Origin: Azospirillum brasilense
GTDB taxonomy: Bacteria > Pseudomonadota > Alphaproteobacteria > Azospirillales > Azospirillaceae
Reading direction: 5' to 3'
Length of the DNA stretch: 34,420 nt
Assembly (NCBI RefSeq): GCF_007827795.1
Contig: NZ_VITI01000029.1
Location: 1-34,420, forward strand
Made by a program: the position numbers and the translations under genes
The notes under the pieces: model-generated
What the model saw: the letters and a program-made list of their open reading frames with translations, nothing else
The model's database searches: none
What the model was told of the DNA's origin: nothing
Shown: positions 1-7,141 of the stretch, one piece after another
Layout of the letters: each line of letters opens with the position of its first letter
Position numbering within the stretch: the stretch's first letter is position 1

Positions 1-63
1 CAGGGCGTCACATTCCGTGACGGCATCGAGGTCACGGAAACCGCGTCACAGGACGCCGCCTGA
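1..63 (+). CDS. C-terminal end of an unrecognised gene (partial, enters from the left edge)
   Basis: Frame 1 is open from the first base and ends in TGA at 61-63. It encodes the last 20 residues of a protein (QGVTFRDGIEVTETASQDAA). The acidic, small-residue tail looks like a normal protein C-terminus, but 20 residues are too few to name a family. The stop lies about 30 bases from the point where the neighbouring MFS gene loses its family sequence. A mobile-element gene next to its insertion point is therefore one possible reading, but nothing in the sequence proves it. Confidence 0.35.
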   Translation, partial: QGVTFRDGIEVTETASQDAA

Positions 64-71
64 CCAGACCG

Positions 72-866
72 TCACCCACTTTCCCGCATAGCTCTGCCGC
101 CCACCATGTTGCCGACCGCGATGGCCGCCCCGTAGAGCACCAGGACGAGGCTGACCGTGCCGCTGGAGAAGCCGGTGATCGTCTCCAGGATCGGCGCCAG
201 ATAGGTGAAGGCGACGAAGGTCCCGCCATAGCCCAGCGCCGTGATGGCGAAGGCCAGCAGCAGGCGCGGCTTGGCCAGCACGCGGACCTGCGTGCCGAGG
301 CCGGCGGCGGGCGGCTGGCTGAGCTTCGCCGGGACGAGTGCCGCGACGCCCAGCGCGCCGATCACGCCCAGCGCGGAGACCGCCAGGAAGGTGGCGCGCC
401 AGCCGAAATGCTGGCCGATCCAGGTGCCCATCGGCACGCCGGTGACGATGGCGATGGTCAGGCCGGAGAACATCATGGCGATGGCCGAGGCCCGCTTGTC
501 CTCCGGCACCAGATCGGCGGCGATGGTCGCGCCGACCGAGAAGAAGACGCCGTGCGCGAAGGCGCTGAGCACGCGGGCGGCCAGCAGCGTTTCGTAATTG
601 GGGCTGACCCCGGCCAGCAGGTTGCCGGCGACGAAGACGCCCATCAGGCCGAGCAGCAGCGGCTTGCGCCGCAGCCGCCCGGTCAGCGCGGTCAGGACCG
701 GGGCGCCGAAGGTGACGCCCAGCGCGTAGACGCTGACCACCATTCCGGCCATCGGCAGGCTGACGTTCAGGTCGGTGGCGACGGTCGGCAGCAGGCCGAC
801 GACGACGAACTCCGTCGTTCCGATGGCGTAGGCGCTGATCGCCAGCGCCAGCAGTGCGAGTGGCAT
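72..866 (-). pseudogene. MFS drug/sugar exporter (AraJ/YdhP type), 3'-truncated
   Basis: The 264 residues begin MPLALLALAISAYAIGTTEF, the usual N-terminus of the DHA1 AraJ/YdhP branch of major facilitator exporters, followed by alternating hydrophobic segments. The RRKPLLLG stretch after helix 2 fits the MFS signature loop. I chose ATG 866 because GGAG lies 9 bases upstream; ATGs further upstream have no such signal. Family members are about 390 residues long. Here the similarity stops at GNMVGGR (near base 95), followed by six unrelated residues and a stop, so the last three or so helices are missing. The protein is probably inactive. It is divergent from the LysR gene, a common regulator-exporter pairing. 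Confidence 0.75.
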
Positions 867-995
867 GACTGAAGGCTCCATCCATGCGAGCTGTGCAGGA
901 CGCATCAGATGAGCCAAAAAGTCAGGATGCGGAATGCCGTCCGTTTTCGCATGATCGTGTCATTCAATGACAAGATCGACGGAAGGACGCCTCCG
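867..995. promoter_or_regulatory. Divergent promoter region with a 15-bp perfect palindrome
   Basis: This is the shared upstream region of the MFS and LysR genes. At 958-972 it holds TGTCATTCAATGACA, a perfect dyad of 7-bp arms around a central C. It contains the T-N11-A spacing (958 to 970) typical of LysR-type binding sites. It sits 24 bases before the LysR start, as expected for an autoregulatory operator that also controls the divergent gene. No convincing -35/-10 pair was recognised. Confidence 0.55.
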
Positions 996-1895
996 ATGAG
1001 CGACAGCCGCGCCTGGGACATGAGGGTCTTCCTGCGCGTCGCGGCGCTGGGCAGCTTCAGTGCCGCCGGGCGCGAGGTCGGCATGACCCCGTCCTCCACC
1101 GCCAAGCTGGTGACCCGGCTGGAGGAGCGGCTCGGCGTGCGGCTGGTCGAGCGCTCCACCCGCCGGCTGCGCCTGACCGCGGAGGGCGAACTCTACCGCG
1201 AGCGGGCGGAAAGCCTGTTGGGCGACCTCGACGCCATGGAGGCGGAAGTGGCGGGCGGCGCCCGCTCGCCCACCGGAACGATCCGCGTCAGCGTGTCGGT
1301 GCCCTTCGGGCGGCATTGCCTGCTGCCGCTGCTGCCCGACTTCACGCGGGACTATCCCGGCATCCGGCTGGACCTGACCCTGACCGACGAGGTGGTGGAC
1401 CTCTACGCGGCGCGGACCGACGTGGCCTTCCGCGCCGGGCGGCTGTCCGACTCGGCGCTGCTGGCGGTGCGGCTGGGCGACGTGCGGCGGCGCATCGTGG
1501 CGTCGCCGGACTATCTGGAGCGCAAGAGCACGCCGCTGAGCGCCGCCGATCTGGAGCGGCACGACTGCCTGGGCTTCAATTTCCGCCGCGCCGCCGCGGT
1601 CTGGCCGCTGAAGTCCGGCGGGCGGCTGGTCGACCGCGAGATCGACACGCGCATCGTCGCCAACAACGGCGAGACGGTGCGCCACATGGCCCTGCTCGGC
1701 CTCGGGCTGGCGCGGCTGGCCGAATACCACATCCGCGCCGACCTCGCCGCCGGGCGGCTGGTCAGCGTGCTCGACGACGTGCTGGTCGACCGCGAGGAGA
1801 TCCACGCCGTCTACACCGGACGGGAACGGGTGCCCCACCGGGTCCGCGCCTTCCTCGATCACATGACGCCGCGGATGCGCGCATGTCTGCAATGA
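996..1895 (+). CDS. LysR-family transcriptional regulator
   Basis: A 299-residue protein with the standard layout. The N-terminal winged helix-turn-helix (about residues 6-62) contains GSFSAAGREVGMTPSSTAK and RLEERLGVRLVERSTRRLRL. A long linker helix and a two-lobed effector-binding domain (about 90-295) follow. ATG 996 was chosen because GGAAGGA lies 8 bases upstream and LysR proteins usually begin a few residues before the first helix; the frame is open to 909 but without a ribosome site. The early C-terminal motifs (GTIRVSVSVPFGRH, LLPDFTRDYPGIRLDL) resemble the DsdC/YafC group. It is divergent from the truncated MFS exporter, so it probably controlled that gene. The effector is unknown. 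Confidence 0.93.
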   Translation: MSDSRAWDMRVFLRVAALGSFSAAGREVGMTPSSTAKLVTRLEERLGVRLVERSTRRLRLTAEGELYRERAESLLGDLDAMEAEVAGGARSPTGTIRVSVSVPFGRHCLLPLLPDFTRDYPGIRLDLTLTDEVVDLYAARTDVAFRAGRLSDSALLAVRLGDVRRRIVASPDYLERKSTPLSAADLERHDCLGFNFRRAAAVWPLKSGGRLVDREIDTRIVANNGETVRHMALLGLGLARLAEYHIRADLAAGRLVSVLDDVLVDREEIHAVYTGRERVPHRVRAFLDHMTPRMRACLQ

Positions 1896-1917
1896 CCGAG
1901 CGACGGGGTGGGGCGTC

Positions 1918-1952
1918 TTGCCGAAAATAGATAGCAAAGCTATTAAATAGGC
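1918..1952 (+). promoter_or_regulatory. Promoter and overlapping MarR-type operator of the efflux operon
   Basis: A candidate -35 TTGCCG (1918-1923), a 17-base spacer and -10 TATTAA (1941-1946) place the transcription start at about 1953, the A of the marR ATG. Within the spacer, running into the -10, lies ATAGCAAAGCTAT (1931-1943), a perfect 5-bp inverted repeat around AAA. A protein bound there would block RNA polymerase. This is typical of MarR-family autorepression. The area is markedly AT-rich compared with its surroundings. Confidence 0.6.
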
Positions 1953-2417
1953 ATGCAATCGAATAGCCCGTCCACTCCCGCCCCGGACTTTCCGTCCAAC
2001 TTCGGCATCCACCTGTTCCGCGCCGCCCACCTATGGCGGCGGGAGGCGAACAAGGTGCTGGCGGAGAGCGGCTTTTCCTCCTCCGTCATCTCGCCGCTGA
2101 TGCTTTTGAACGAACTCGGCGACGGGATGCGCCAGCGCGAGCTGGCCGAGGAGATGGGGGTGGAAGGGCCGTCGCTGGTCCGGCTTCTCGACAGCCTGGA
2201 GGCCGCGAAGCTGGTCGAGCGCCGGGAGGCCCCGGACGATCGGCGGGCCAAGACCCTGCACCTGACCGAAGAGGGCCGCGACCTGCTGGCCCGCGTGAAC
2301 GCCGCGCTGAACGACGTGCGCCGCCGCCTGCTCCAAGGCGCCTCCGGCCCGGAGATCGCCGGCGCGGTGCGCGTCATGGCGGCGATCGAGTCGAACGCCC
2401 GAGCCATGAAGGGCTGA
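1953..2417 (+). CDS. MarR-family transcriptional regulator
   Basis: A 154-residue protein with MarR architecture. It has an N-terminal dimerisation helix, a winged helix-turn-helix at about 45-105 (QRELAEEMGVEGPSLVRLLD is the recognition region) and the wing signature APDDRRAK with the conserved D-x-R-R. A C-terminal dimerisation helix follows. It is the first gene of a four-gene run with aaeA-, aaeB- and aaeX-like genes and most likely represses them until an aromatic or phenolic ligand binds. No Shine-Dalgarno sequence precedes the ATG, and the predicted transcription start coincides with it, so the message may be leaderless. The 90 bases before the next start carry no clear terminator. Confidence 0.92.
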   Translation: MQSNSPSTPAPDFPSNFGIHLFRAAHLWRREANKVLAESGFSSSVISPLMLLNELGDGMRQRELAEEMGVEGPSLVRLLDSLEAAKLVERREAPDDRRAKTLHLTEEGRDLLARVNAALNDVRRRLLQGASGPEIAGAVRVMAAIESNARAMKG

Positions 2418-2507
2418 CGGCGGTTCTACACAGCAGCGCGTCCCGCAGCGGCGGGATACGGAATGATCGCTCCCGGCCGCGCCGGTCGAGCGCAAGGACG
2501 AACCACG

Positions 2508-3413
2508 GTGAAACTCTTCTCCCTCCTCATTCGGATCACGGTCACGCTGGCCGTCACCCTGGGCGCCGTCGGCGGCGGCTGGTGGCTGTGGGACTACTAC
2601 ATGAACCAACCCTGGACCCGCGACGGGCGGGTGCGCGCCGACGTGGTGCAGGTGTCCTCCGATGTCGCCGGTCTGGTGACGGAGGTGCGGGTCTTCGACA
2701 ACCAGGCGGTCCGCAAGGGCGACGTCCTGTTCGTCGTGGACCCCAGCCGCTACCGCCTCGCCGTCGATCAGGCCGACGCCAACCTGGAAAGTGCGCGCGC
2801 CGAGCTGTCCTTCCGCAAGGCCGAGGCCGACCGCTACGCGCAGCTCGGCAACAACGTCGTCTCCACCGCCCAGCGGCAGGAGGTCGCCGCCGCGCAGGCG
2901 AAGGCCGCCGCCGCCGCCCGGCAGATGGAGGCGGCGCTCGACCTCGCCCGCTTCAACCTGGAGCGGACGGAGGTGCGGGCGACGGTGGACGGCTTCGTCA
3001 CCAACCTCCAGCTCAAGGCCGGCAACTACGTGACGGCGGGCCAGCCGGTGGTCGCGGTGATCGACCGCCATTCCTTCTACGTCGTCGGCTATTTCGAAGA
3101 AACCAAGCTGCCACGCATCCGCATTGGCGATCCGGTCCGCGTCACCATCATGGGCGAGCCGGAGCGGCTGACCGGCCGGGTGGACAGCGTGACCCACGCC
3201 ATCGTCGACCGCGACCGCACCGAAGGCACCGGCCTGCTGCCCAACGTCAACCCGACCTTCAACTGGGTCCGTCTGGCCCAGCGCATCCCCGTGCGCGTCG
3301 CGCTGGAGCAGATCCCCGACCCCCGCGACCTCGTCGCCGGGCGCACCGTGACCGTCGAGGTGGTGCGGGGGACGGAGCAGGGGGTGCCCGCGAAGCGGGT
3401 GGCCGGGCAATGA
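2508..3413 (+). CDS. aaeA: HlyD/EmrA-type membrane fusion protein of an aromatic-acid efflux pump (AaeA-like)
   Basis: A 301-residue periplasmic adaptor with one N-terminal membrane segment (about residues 5-28, ending GGGWWLWDYY). NQPWTRDGRVRADVVQVSSDVAG and the biotinyl-lipoyl half-motifs follow. A helical hairpin rich in Ala, Glu and Arg (about 90-150) leads into the barrel region (DGFVTNLQLKAGNYVTAGQP). The WTRDGRVRAD start is characteristic of AaeA/EmrA adaptors paired with FUSC permeases. GTG 2508 was preferred over ATG 2463 because AAGGA lies 9 bases before it and the product then starts right at the membrane segment. Its stop overlaps the start of the permease (ATGA), so the two are translationally coupled. 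Confidence 0.9.
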   Translation: MKLFSLLIRITVTLAVTLGAVGGGWWLWDYYMNQPWTRDGRVRADVVQVSSDVAGLVTEVRVFDNQAVRKGDVLFVVDPSRYRLAVDQADANLESARAELSFRKAEADRYAQLGNNVVSTAQRQEVAAAQAKAAAAARQMEAALDLARFNLERTEVRATVDGFVTNLQLKAGNYVTAGQPVVAVIDRHSFYVVGYFEETKLPRIRIGDPVRVTIMGEPERLTGRVDSVTHAIVDRDRTEGTGLLPNVNPTFNWVRLAQRIPVRVALEQIPDPRDLVAGRTVTVEVVRGTEQGVPAKRVAGQ

Positions 3414-5470
3414 AGACGCCCGCCCTGAAACTGGTCTCGCTGAACGAGGCGCTGTTCTCGGTCAAGGCCTTCGCGGCGGCCATGGCGGCGCTCTACATCG
3501 CCTTCTCCATGGGGCTGCCGCGGCCCTTCTGGGCGATGGCGACCGCCTACATCGTCTCCGGCCCGCTGTCGGGCGCGGTACGGTCGAAGGCGGTCTTCCG
3601 CGTCGCCGGGACCGTGCTGGGCTGTGCCGGGGCCATCGCCCTGGTGCCGGCGCTCGCCGATTCGCCGGAACTGCTGACCCTGGCGCTGGGGCTGTGGGTG
3701 GCGGTCTGCCTGTTCATCTCGCTGCTCGACCGCACGCCGCGCAGCTATCTCTTCATGCTGGCCGGCTACACCATCGGCCTGATCGGCTTTCCCGCGGCGA
3801 CCGATCCGTCGGCCATCTTCGACACCGGTCTGGCCCGCGTCGAGGAGATCCTGATCGGCATCCTCTGCGCCACGGTGGTGCACAGCGTGGTCTTCCCGCA
3901 GAGCGTCGGGCCGGCGCTGCTGGGCCGGCTGGACGCCACGCTGCGCGACGCGGAGCGCTGGACGCGCGAGGCCCTGTCCGGCAAAGCCGAATCCGGCGGC
4001 GACCGGCAGAAGCTGGCGCGCGACATCACCGAACTGCGCGTCATGGCGACCCATCTGCCCTACGACACGTCGGAGGTGCGCTGGATGACGCGGGCGGTGC
4101 GGGCGATGCAGGACCGCATGGCCTATCTGCTGCCGCTGACCGCCGGCATCGAGGACCGGCTGGACGCCCTGCGCGGCCAGTTGCCCGCCGAGGTCTCGGC
4201 CCTGCTGGCCGATCTCGACCGCTGGGTGGGTGGCGAATCGGTTGAGGGCGATGATGCGGAGGGCGGAGTCGACCACCTGCGCGCGGAGATCGCCCGGCTG
4301 TCCCCGGCCATCGGCGGGGGCACCGGCTGGAAGGAGGCGACGCTTCTCAACCTGCTGACCCGGCTGCGCTCGCTGGTGGACATCCACCAGGACTGCCGCG
4401 ACCTGCGGGCGCACATCCGCGACGGCAAAAGCAGCCTGCCGGAGCGTCTCGACCCGCTGACCCGCCGCCGCTCGCGCGACGTCTTCCATCTGGACGCCGG
4501 CATGGCGCTGTGGTCGGGCTTCGCGGCGCTGCTCGGGATCGCGGTGGTCTGCGCCTTCTGGATCGGCACCGGCTGGTCGTCGGGATCGGCGGCGGCGATG
4601 ATGACGGCGGTCTTCTGCTGCTTCTTTGCCTCGCTGGACGATCCCGCGCCGGGCATCCGGCTGTTCCTTGTCTTCACCCTGCTGTCGGTGCCGCTGGCCG
4701 CCTTCTACCTGCTGGTCGTGTTGCCGTCTTTCGACAGCTTCCCCATGCTGGTGCTGGGCCTCGCCCCGACCTTCCTGGCGCTGGGGGTCTTCGTGGCCCG
4801 GCCGGCGACCATGGGCAAGGCTATGGCCCTGCTGATGGGGGTGGTCGGCTCGCTCAGCCTGCTCGACCTCGGGACGGGGGATTTCGCCTCCTTCCTCAAC
4901 AGCACCGTGGCGCAGGTGGTGGGCATCGCCACGGCGCTTCTGGTCACCCAGCTCTGCCGCTCGGTCGGCGCGGCCTGGAGCGCCCGGCGTCTGCTCCGCG
5001 CCGGCTGGAGCGAGATCGCGGCGATGACCGCCGCCCGCTCCGGCATTCCGGTGGGCAGTTTCGAGAACCGGATGCTCGACCGGGTGGGGCTGCTGTCCTC
5101 CCGTCTGGCGTTGGCCGGTCCGCAACAGGATCTGGCGGCGGCGGATGCGGTGAACGATCTGCGGGTCGGGCTGAACGTGGCGGAACTGCAGCGCGCCCGC
5201 CGCGCGCTGGGAGGTCCGGCAGCGCCCCATGTGGCGCGGCTCCTGGGTGCGGTGGGACAGCATTTCCGCGGCCTGTCCAGCCGCCGTCTCGGCACGCCCC
5301 CGGCGGAGGTCCTGCCGATGATGGACGCCGCCCTGTCCAACCTGTCCGCCGAGCCGTGGTCGGCGGAGCGCGACCGGGCGGTGATCGCGCTGGCCGGGCT
5401 GCGCCGCGCGCTGTTCCCCCACCTGACCTTCGCCGCCCCGGAGTCCTCCCGCGAAGCGGTGACCGCATGA
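3410..5470 (+). CDS. aaeB: FUSC-family inner-membrane efflux protein (AaeB / fusaric acid resistance)
   Basis: A 686-residue protein, close to E. coli AaeB (655). It has two repeats of a cluster of hydrophobic helices followed by a long cytoplasmic helical region. The first membrane cluster (about residues 15-165) contains FSMGLPRPFWAMATAYIVSG and SRSYLF-like TPRSYLFMLAGYTIGLIGFP. The second (about 365-535) begins MALWSGFAALLGIAVVCAFW. The family exports aromatic carboxylic acids such as p-hydroxybenzoate or fusaric acid with an AaeA adaptor. The start overlaps the aaeA stop by ATGA, and the end overlaps the next small gene in the same way. The frame is open far upstream, but only because GC-rich DNA lacks stops; the true start is the coupled ATG. 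Confidence 0.93.
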   Translation: MKTPALKLVSLNEALFSVKAFAAAMAALYIAFSMGLPRPFWAMATAYIVSGPLSGAVRSKAVFRVAGTVLGCAGAIALVPALADSPELLTLALGLWVAVCLFISLLDRTPRSYLFMLAGYTIGLIGFPAATDPSAIFDTGLARVEEILIGILCATVVHSVVFPQSVGPALLGRLDATLRDAERWTREALSGKAESGGDRQKLARDITELRVMATHLPYDTSEVRWMTRAVRAMQDRMAYLLPLTAGIEDRLDALRGQLPAEVSALLADLDRWVGGESVEGDDAEGGVDHLRAEIARLSPAIGGGTGWKEATLLNLLTRLRSLVDIHQDCRDLRAHIRDGKSSLPERLDPLTRRRSRDVFHLDAGMALWSGFAALLGIAVVCAFWIGTGWSSGSAAAMMTAVFCCFFASLDDPAPGIRLFLVFTLLSVPLAAFYLLVVLPSFDSFPMLVLGLAPTFLALGVFVARPATMGKAMALLMGVVGSLSLLDLGTGDFASFLNSTVAQVVGIATALLVTQLCRSVGAAWSARRLLRAGWSEIAAMTAARSGIPVGSFENRMLDRVGLLSSRLALAGPQQDLAAADAVNDLRVGLNVAELQRARRALGGPAAPHVARLLGAVGQHFRGLSSRRLGTPPAEVLPMMDAALSNLSAEPWSAERDRAVIALAGLRRALFPHLTFAAPESSREAVTA

Positions 5471-5673
5471 TCGGCGAAATCGACATCTACGGGCTGTTCA
5501 TTCCCCCGCTGCTGATCCTGGCGATCGCGGCCTGGTTCGTCTCGGGCCTGCTGCGGCGCGGCCTGCGGGCGGTGGGGTTCTACGGCTGGGTCTGGCACCC
5601 GCCGCTGTTCGACTTGGCGCTCTATGTGCTGGTGCTGAGCGCGCTGACGGCACTGACCGCGTGGCTGCGGTAG
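5467..5673 (+). CDS. aaeX: AaeX/DUF1656 small membrane protein
   Basis: A 68-residue protein with two hydrophobic segments (about 9-27 and 46-66). It starts IGEIDIYGLFIPPLLILAIAAW and continues GFYGWVWHPPLFDLALYVLVL, the typical DUF1656 pattern in which F/Y-x-W-HP-x-LF follows the first helix. It overlaps the FUSC gene by ATGA. In E. coli the order is aaeX-aaeA-aaeB; here the small gene is last. Its exact role in the pump is unknown even in well-studied species. Confidence 0.88.
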   Translation: MIGEIDIYGLFIPPLLILAIAAWFVSGLLRRGLRAVGFYGWVWHPPLFDLALYVLVLSALTALTAWLR

Positions 5674-5690
5674 GAGGTTCACTCTGGACA

Positions 5691-5758
5691 GGGAAGAAGG
5701 TGGGTCGGGGCGCTTATTGTTATGGACTTCCCTCCGACGCCCCGAACCACCTATTCCC
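5691..5758. terminator. Long imperfect hairpin after the efflux operon
   Basis: Arms AGGTGGGTCGGGGCG (5698-5712) and CGCCCCGAACCACCT (5738-5752) pair with one mismatch. GGGAA/TTCCC (5691-5695 with 5754-5758) extends the stem after a small bulge. The loop is 25 bases and AT-rich. It begins 17 bases after the aaeX stop, so a transcript-end or mRNA-stabilising role is likely. There is no U-run, so a classic intrinsic terminator is not shown. It may also be a relic of a small mobile repeat. Confidence 0.5.
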
Positions 5759-5862
5759 ATCCAAACCGTAAGGTTTAGAGACGTATCGGTTACCGCTGAT
5801 ATAACAGTTTGTCAAGCGATGGGACGGTTGGGAATGGGGATGGTCTTATCCGGCTCTTAATA
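5759..5862. other. AT-richer non-coding stretch
   Basis: This is part of the 390-base gap between aaeX and the small gene at 6065. It is less GC-rich than its surroundings and contains a short hairpin AAACC-gtaa-GGTTT (5763-5776). I see no gene, tRNA or clear promoter pair here. The rest of the gap (5863-5980) is the composite repeat, and 5981-6064 holds nothing I can name. Confidence 0.4.
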
Positions 5863-5980
5863 ACCCTCTCCCCTCCGGGGAGAGGGTGGCACGCAGGGCC
5901 GGTGAGGGGGATGCGCGTGTCGCTGCGTTCGGCAAAAGCGCAACCCCCTCACCCTAACCCTCTCCCCTGAGGGGAGAGGG
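5863..5980. repeat. Composite palindromic intergenic repeat, copy 1 (CCCTCTCCCC subtype)
   Basis: Hairpin A: ACCCTCTCCCC (5863-5873), TCC loop, GGGGAGAGGGT (5877-5887), perfect. Hairpin B: CCCTCTCCCC (5958-5967), TGA loop, GGGGAGAGGG (5971-5980), perfect. Between them GGTGAGGGGG (about 5901-5910) pairs with CCCCCTCACC (about 5944-5953). The whole can therefore fold as two terminal hairpins flanking a central long-loop stem. The segment CACCCTAACCCTCTCCCC recurs at 13737-13754. Related but distinct copies lie at 22369-22476 and 25408-25512. Confidence 0.85.
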
Positions 5981-6064
5981 GATATCGACGCTTCCGCGCG
6001 ACAACGGTTGGACCGCGCCGCCTCCGCCTTGCCGGTGGGGCGGCCTTTGCGGTACATATCGGGC

Positions 6065-6298
6065 ATGGTTGAAACGCGACGCACCGGTGACCGCTCCAAC
6101 GAACCGATCCGCTCCGAGGTCGGGGGCGGGCGCGTCGCGTCGCCGGGCGCGGTCGGCGTCCGCAACCGGGCGGAGCAGGTCGGCGGCGGGCGCCAGCGCA
6201 TCCCCAGCGTCCGCGAACTCGCCAGCCTGCTGGTGAACGGCATCCTGACGCTGCCGCGCAATTACCGTCGCGGCATGTATCTCGACGTTCAGGTCTGA
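6065..6298 (+). CDS. Small hypothetical protein
   Basis: A possible 77-residue basic protein (MVETRRTGDRSNEPIRSEVG start). The N-terminal half is polar and Gly/Arg-rich. The C-terminal half looks more structured, with a predicted helix SVRELASLLVNGILTLPRNY ending in RRGMYLDVQV. I do not recognise a family. There is no strong ribosome site; ATG 6065 was chosen over ATG 6008, whose extra residues look unstructured. It converges on the glycosyltransferase gene with a 10-base overlap of the 3' ends. It could be a chance frame in GC-rich DNA, but the ordered C-terminal half argues mildly for a real gene. Confidence 0.4.
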   Translation: MVETRRTGDRSNEPIRSEVGGGRVASPGAVGVRNRAEQVGGGRQRIPSVRELASLLVNGILTLPRNYRRGMYLDVQV

Positions 6299-7053
6299 CC
6301 CACTCCACTCCCCGTGTAAGCCGTGATCTCCGGTCCGAACAGGCGCTCCAGCAGCAGGGGCGGCAATTCGTACTGCGGCAGGCACAGGCTCGTGCTGCGG
6401 GCGTGCAGGGTGTGCAGGCACAGCCCCTCGGCGTCCGGAAAGGCGGCGACGCGGAAGCGCTCCTGCGCGCTCTTCATGAACGGCGCGTCCTCGCAGGCGT
6501 TGACCGGCGGGAAGCGCACCGCCTCCCACACCGACCGCCGGTAGGCGTAGGAGAAGCCGTAGCCCAGCCGATTGTCGTCGGACGGCGGCGTGTCCGGCGC
6601 CTCCACATAGCTGCGGGTCGTCCGGCCCCAACGGTGATGAGAGCCGCCGCGCGCGGTGTCCCAATAGCCGAAGGTCCCGTGCACCGCGCTGTGCAGGAAC
6701 CAGCCGGACAGGGTCACCGCGTCGTGGCCCGCCTCCAGCCAGCCGAGAAGGCGCTCCACGTAACAGGGCGCGTAGAAGTCGTCATCGTCGAAATGGACGA
6801 TGACGTCGCCGCGCGCGTGCTCGGCCAGGATGTTGCGCTTCTCCCCGATGGCGTAGCGGCGCGGCGAATAGAAATACTTCAGCCGCGGCCCGGCGAGCGG
6901 CTGGAGATAGGCGGACGGGCGCGGGCTGTCGTCGAACACCAGCCATTCGATGTCGGAGACGGTCTGCGACAGGACGCGGGCGTGGCACAGCGGCAGGACG
7001 TCCTCCCGTCCCCAGCTTGGCGTGATGACGCTGACGAGTGGCCGGTTGGCCAT
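6289..7053 (-). CDS. Family 2 glycosyltransferase
   Basis: A 254-residue GT-A fold enzyme. The start MANRPLVSVITPSWGREDVL is the nucleotide-binding strand of GT2. The donor-binding segment is VFDDSPRP (about 40-46), and the metal-binding acidic motif is HFDDDDFYAP (DDDD at 89-92). EDAPFM (about 188-193) is a likely catalytic-base region. There are no membrane segments, so it is presumably cytoplasmic and transfers a sugar from a nucleotide donor to an unknown acceptor. ATG 7053 has AGGAG 6 bases upstream; the frame extends to 7143 without support. It is divergent from the TPR-glycosyltransferase gene, with 88 bases between the two starts. Confidence 0.88.
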   Translation of the reverse strand: MANRPLVSVITPSWGREDVLPLCHARVLSQTVSDIEWLVFDDSPRPSAYLQPLAGPRLKYFYSPRRYAIGEKRNILAEHARGDVIVHFDDDDFYAPCYVERLLGWLEAGHDAVTLSGWFLHSAVHGTFGYWDTARGGSHHRWGRTTRSYVEAPDTPPSDDNRLGYGFSYAYRRSVWEAVRFPPVNACEDAPFMKSAQERFRVAAFPDAEGLCLHTLHARSTSLCLPQYELPPLLLERLFGPEITAYTGSGVGQT

Positions 7054-7141
7054 GGTCTCTCCTTGCAACGTAACGACGGGCGGCGCCCCCGACCGCTGCG
7101 CCGCATGGACTCCGGCCCGGCGGCGCGTGTAGACAGGCGGC

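Noticed and set aside
2033..3409. Upstream extension of the FUSC permease frame to form a 1145-residue protein
   Set aside because: The added residues are Arg/Gly/Pro-rich shadow sequence overlapping marR and the adaptor; the coupled ATG at 3410 gives a family-sized protein.
3089..5422. Long minus-strand frames opposite the efflux permease and similar ones opposite copA and the GT41 gene
   Set aside because: Their codon content mirrors the GC-rich third positions of the true genes, and they lack ribosome sites and recognisable motifs.
5863..5980. CRISPR array
   Set aside because: The repeated blocks are symmetric hairpins without regular spacers, and only two units are present.
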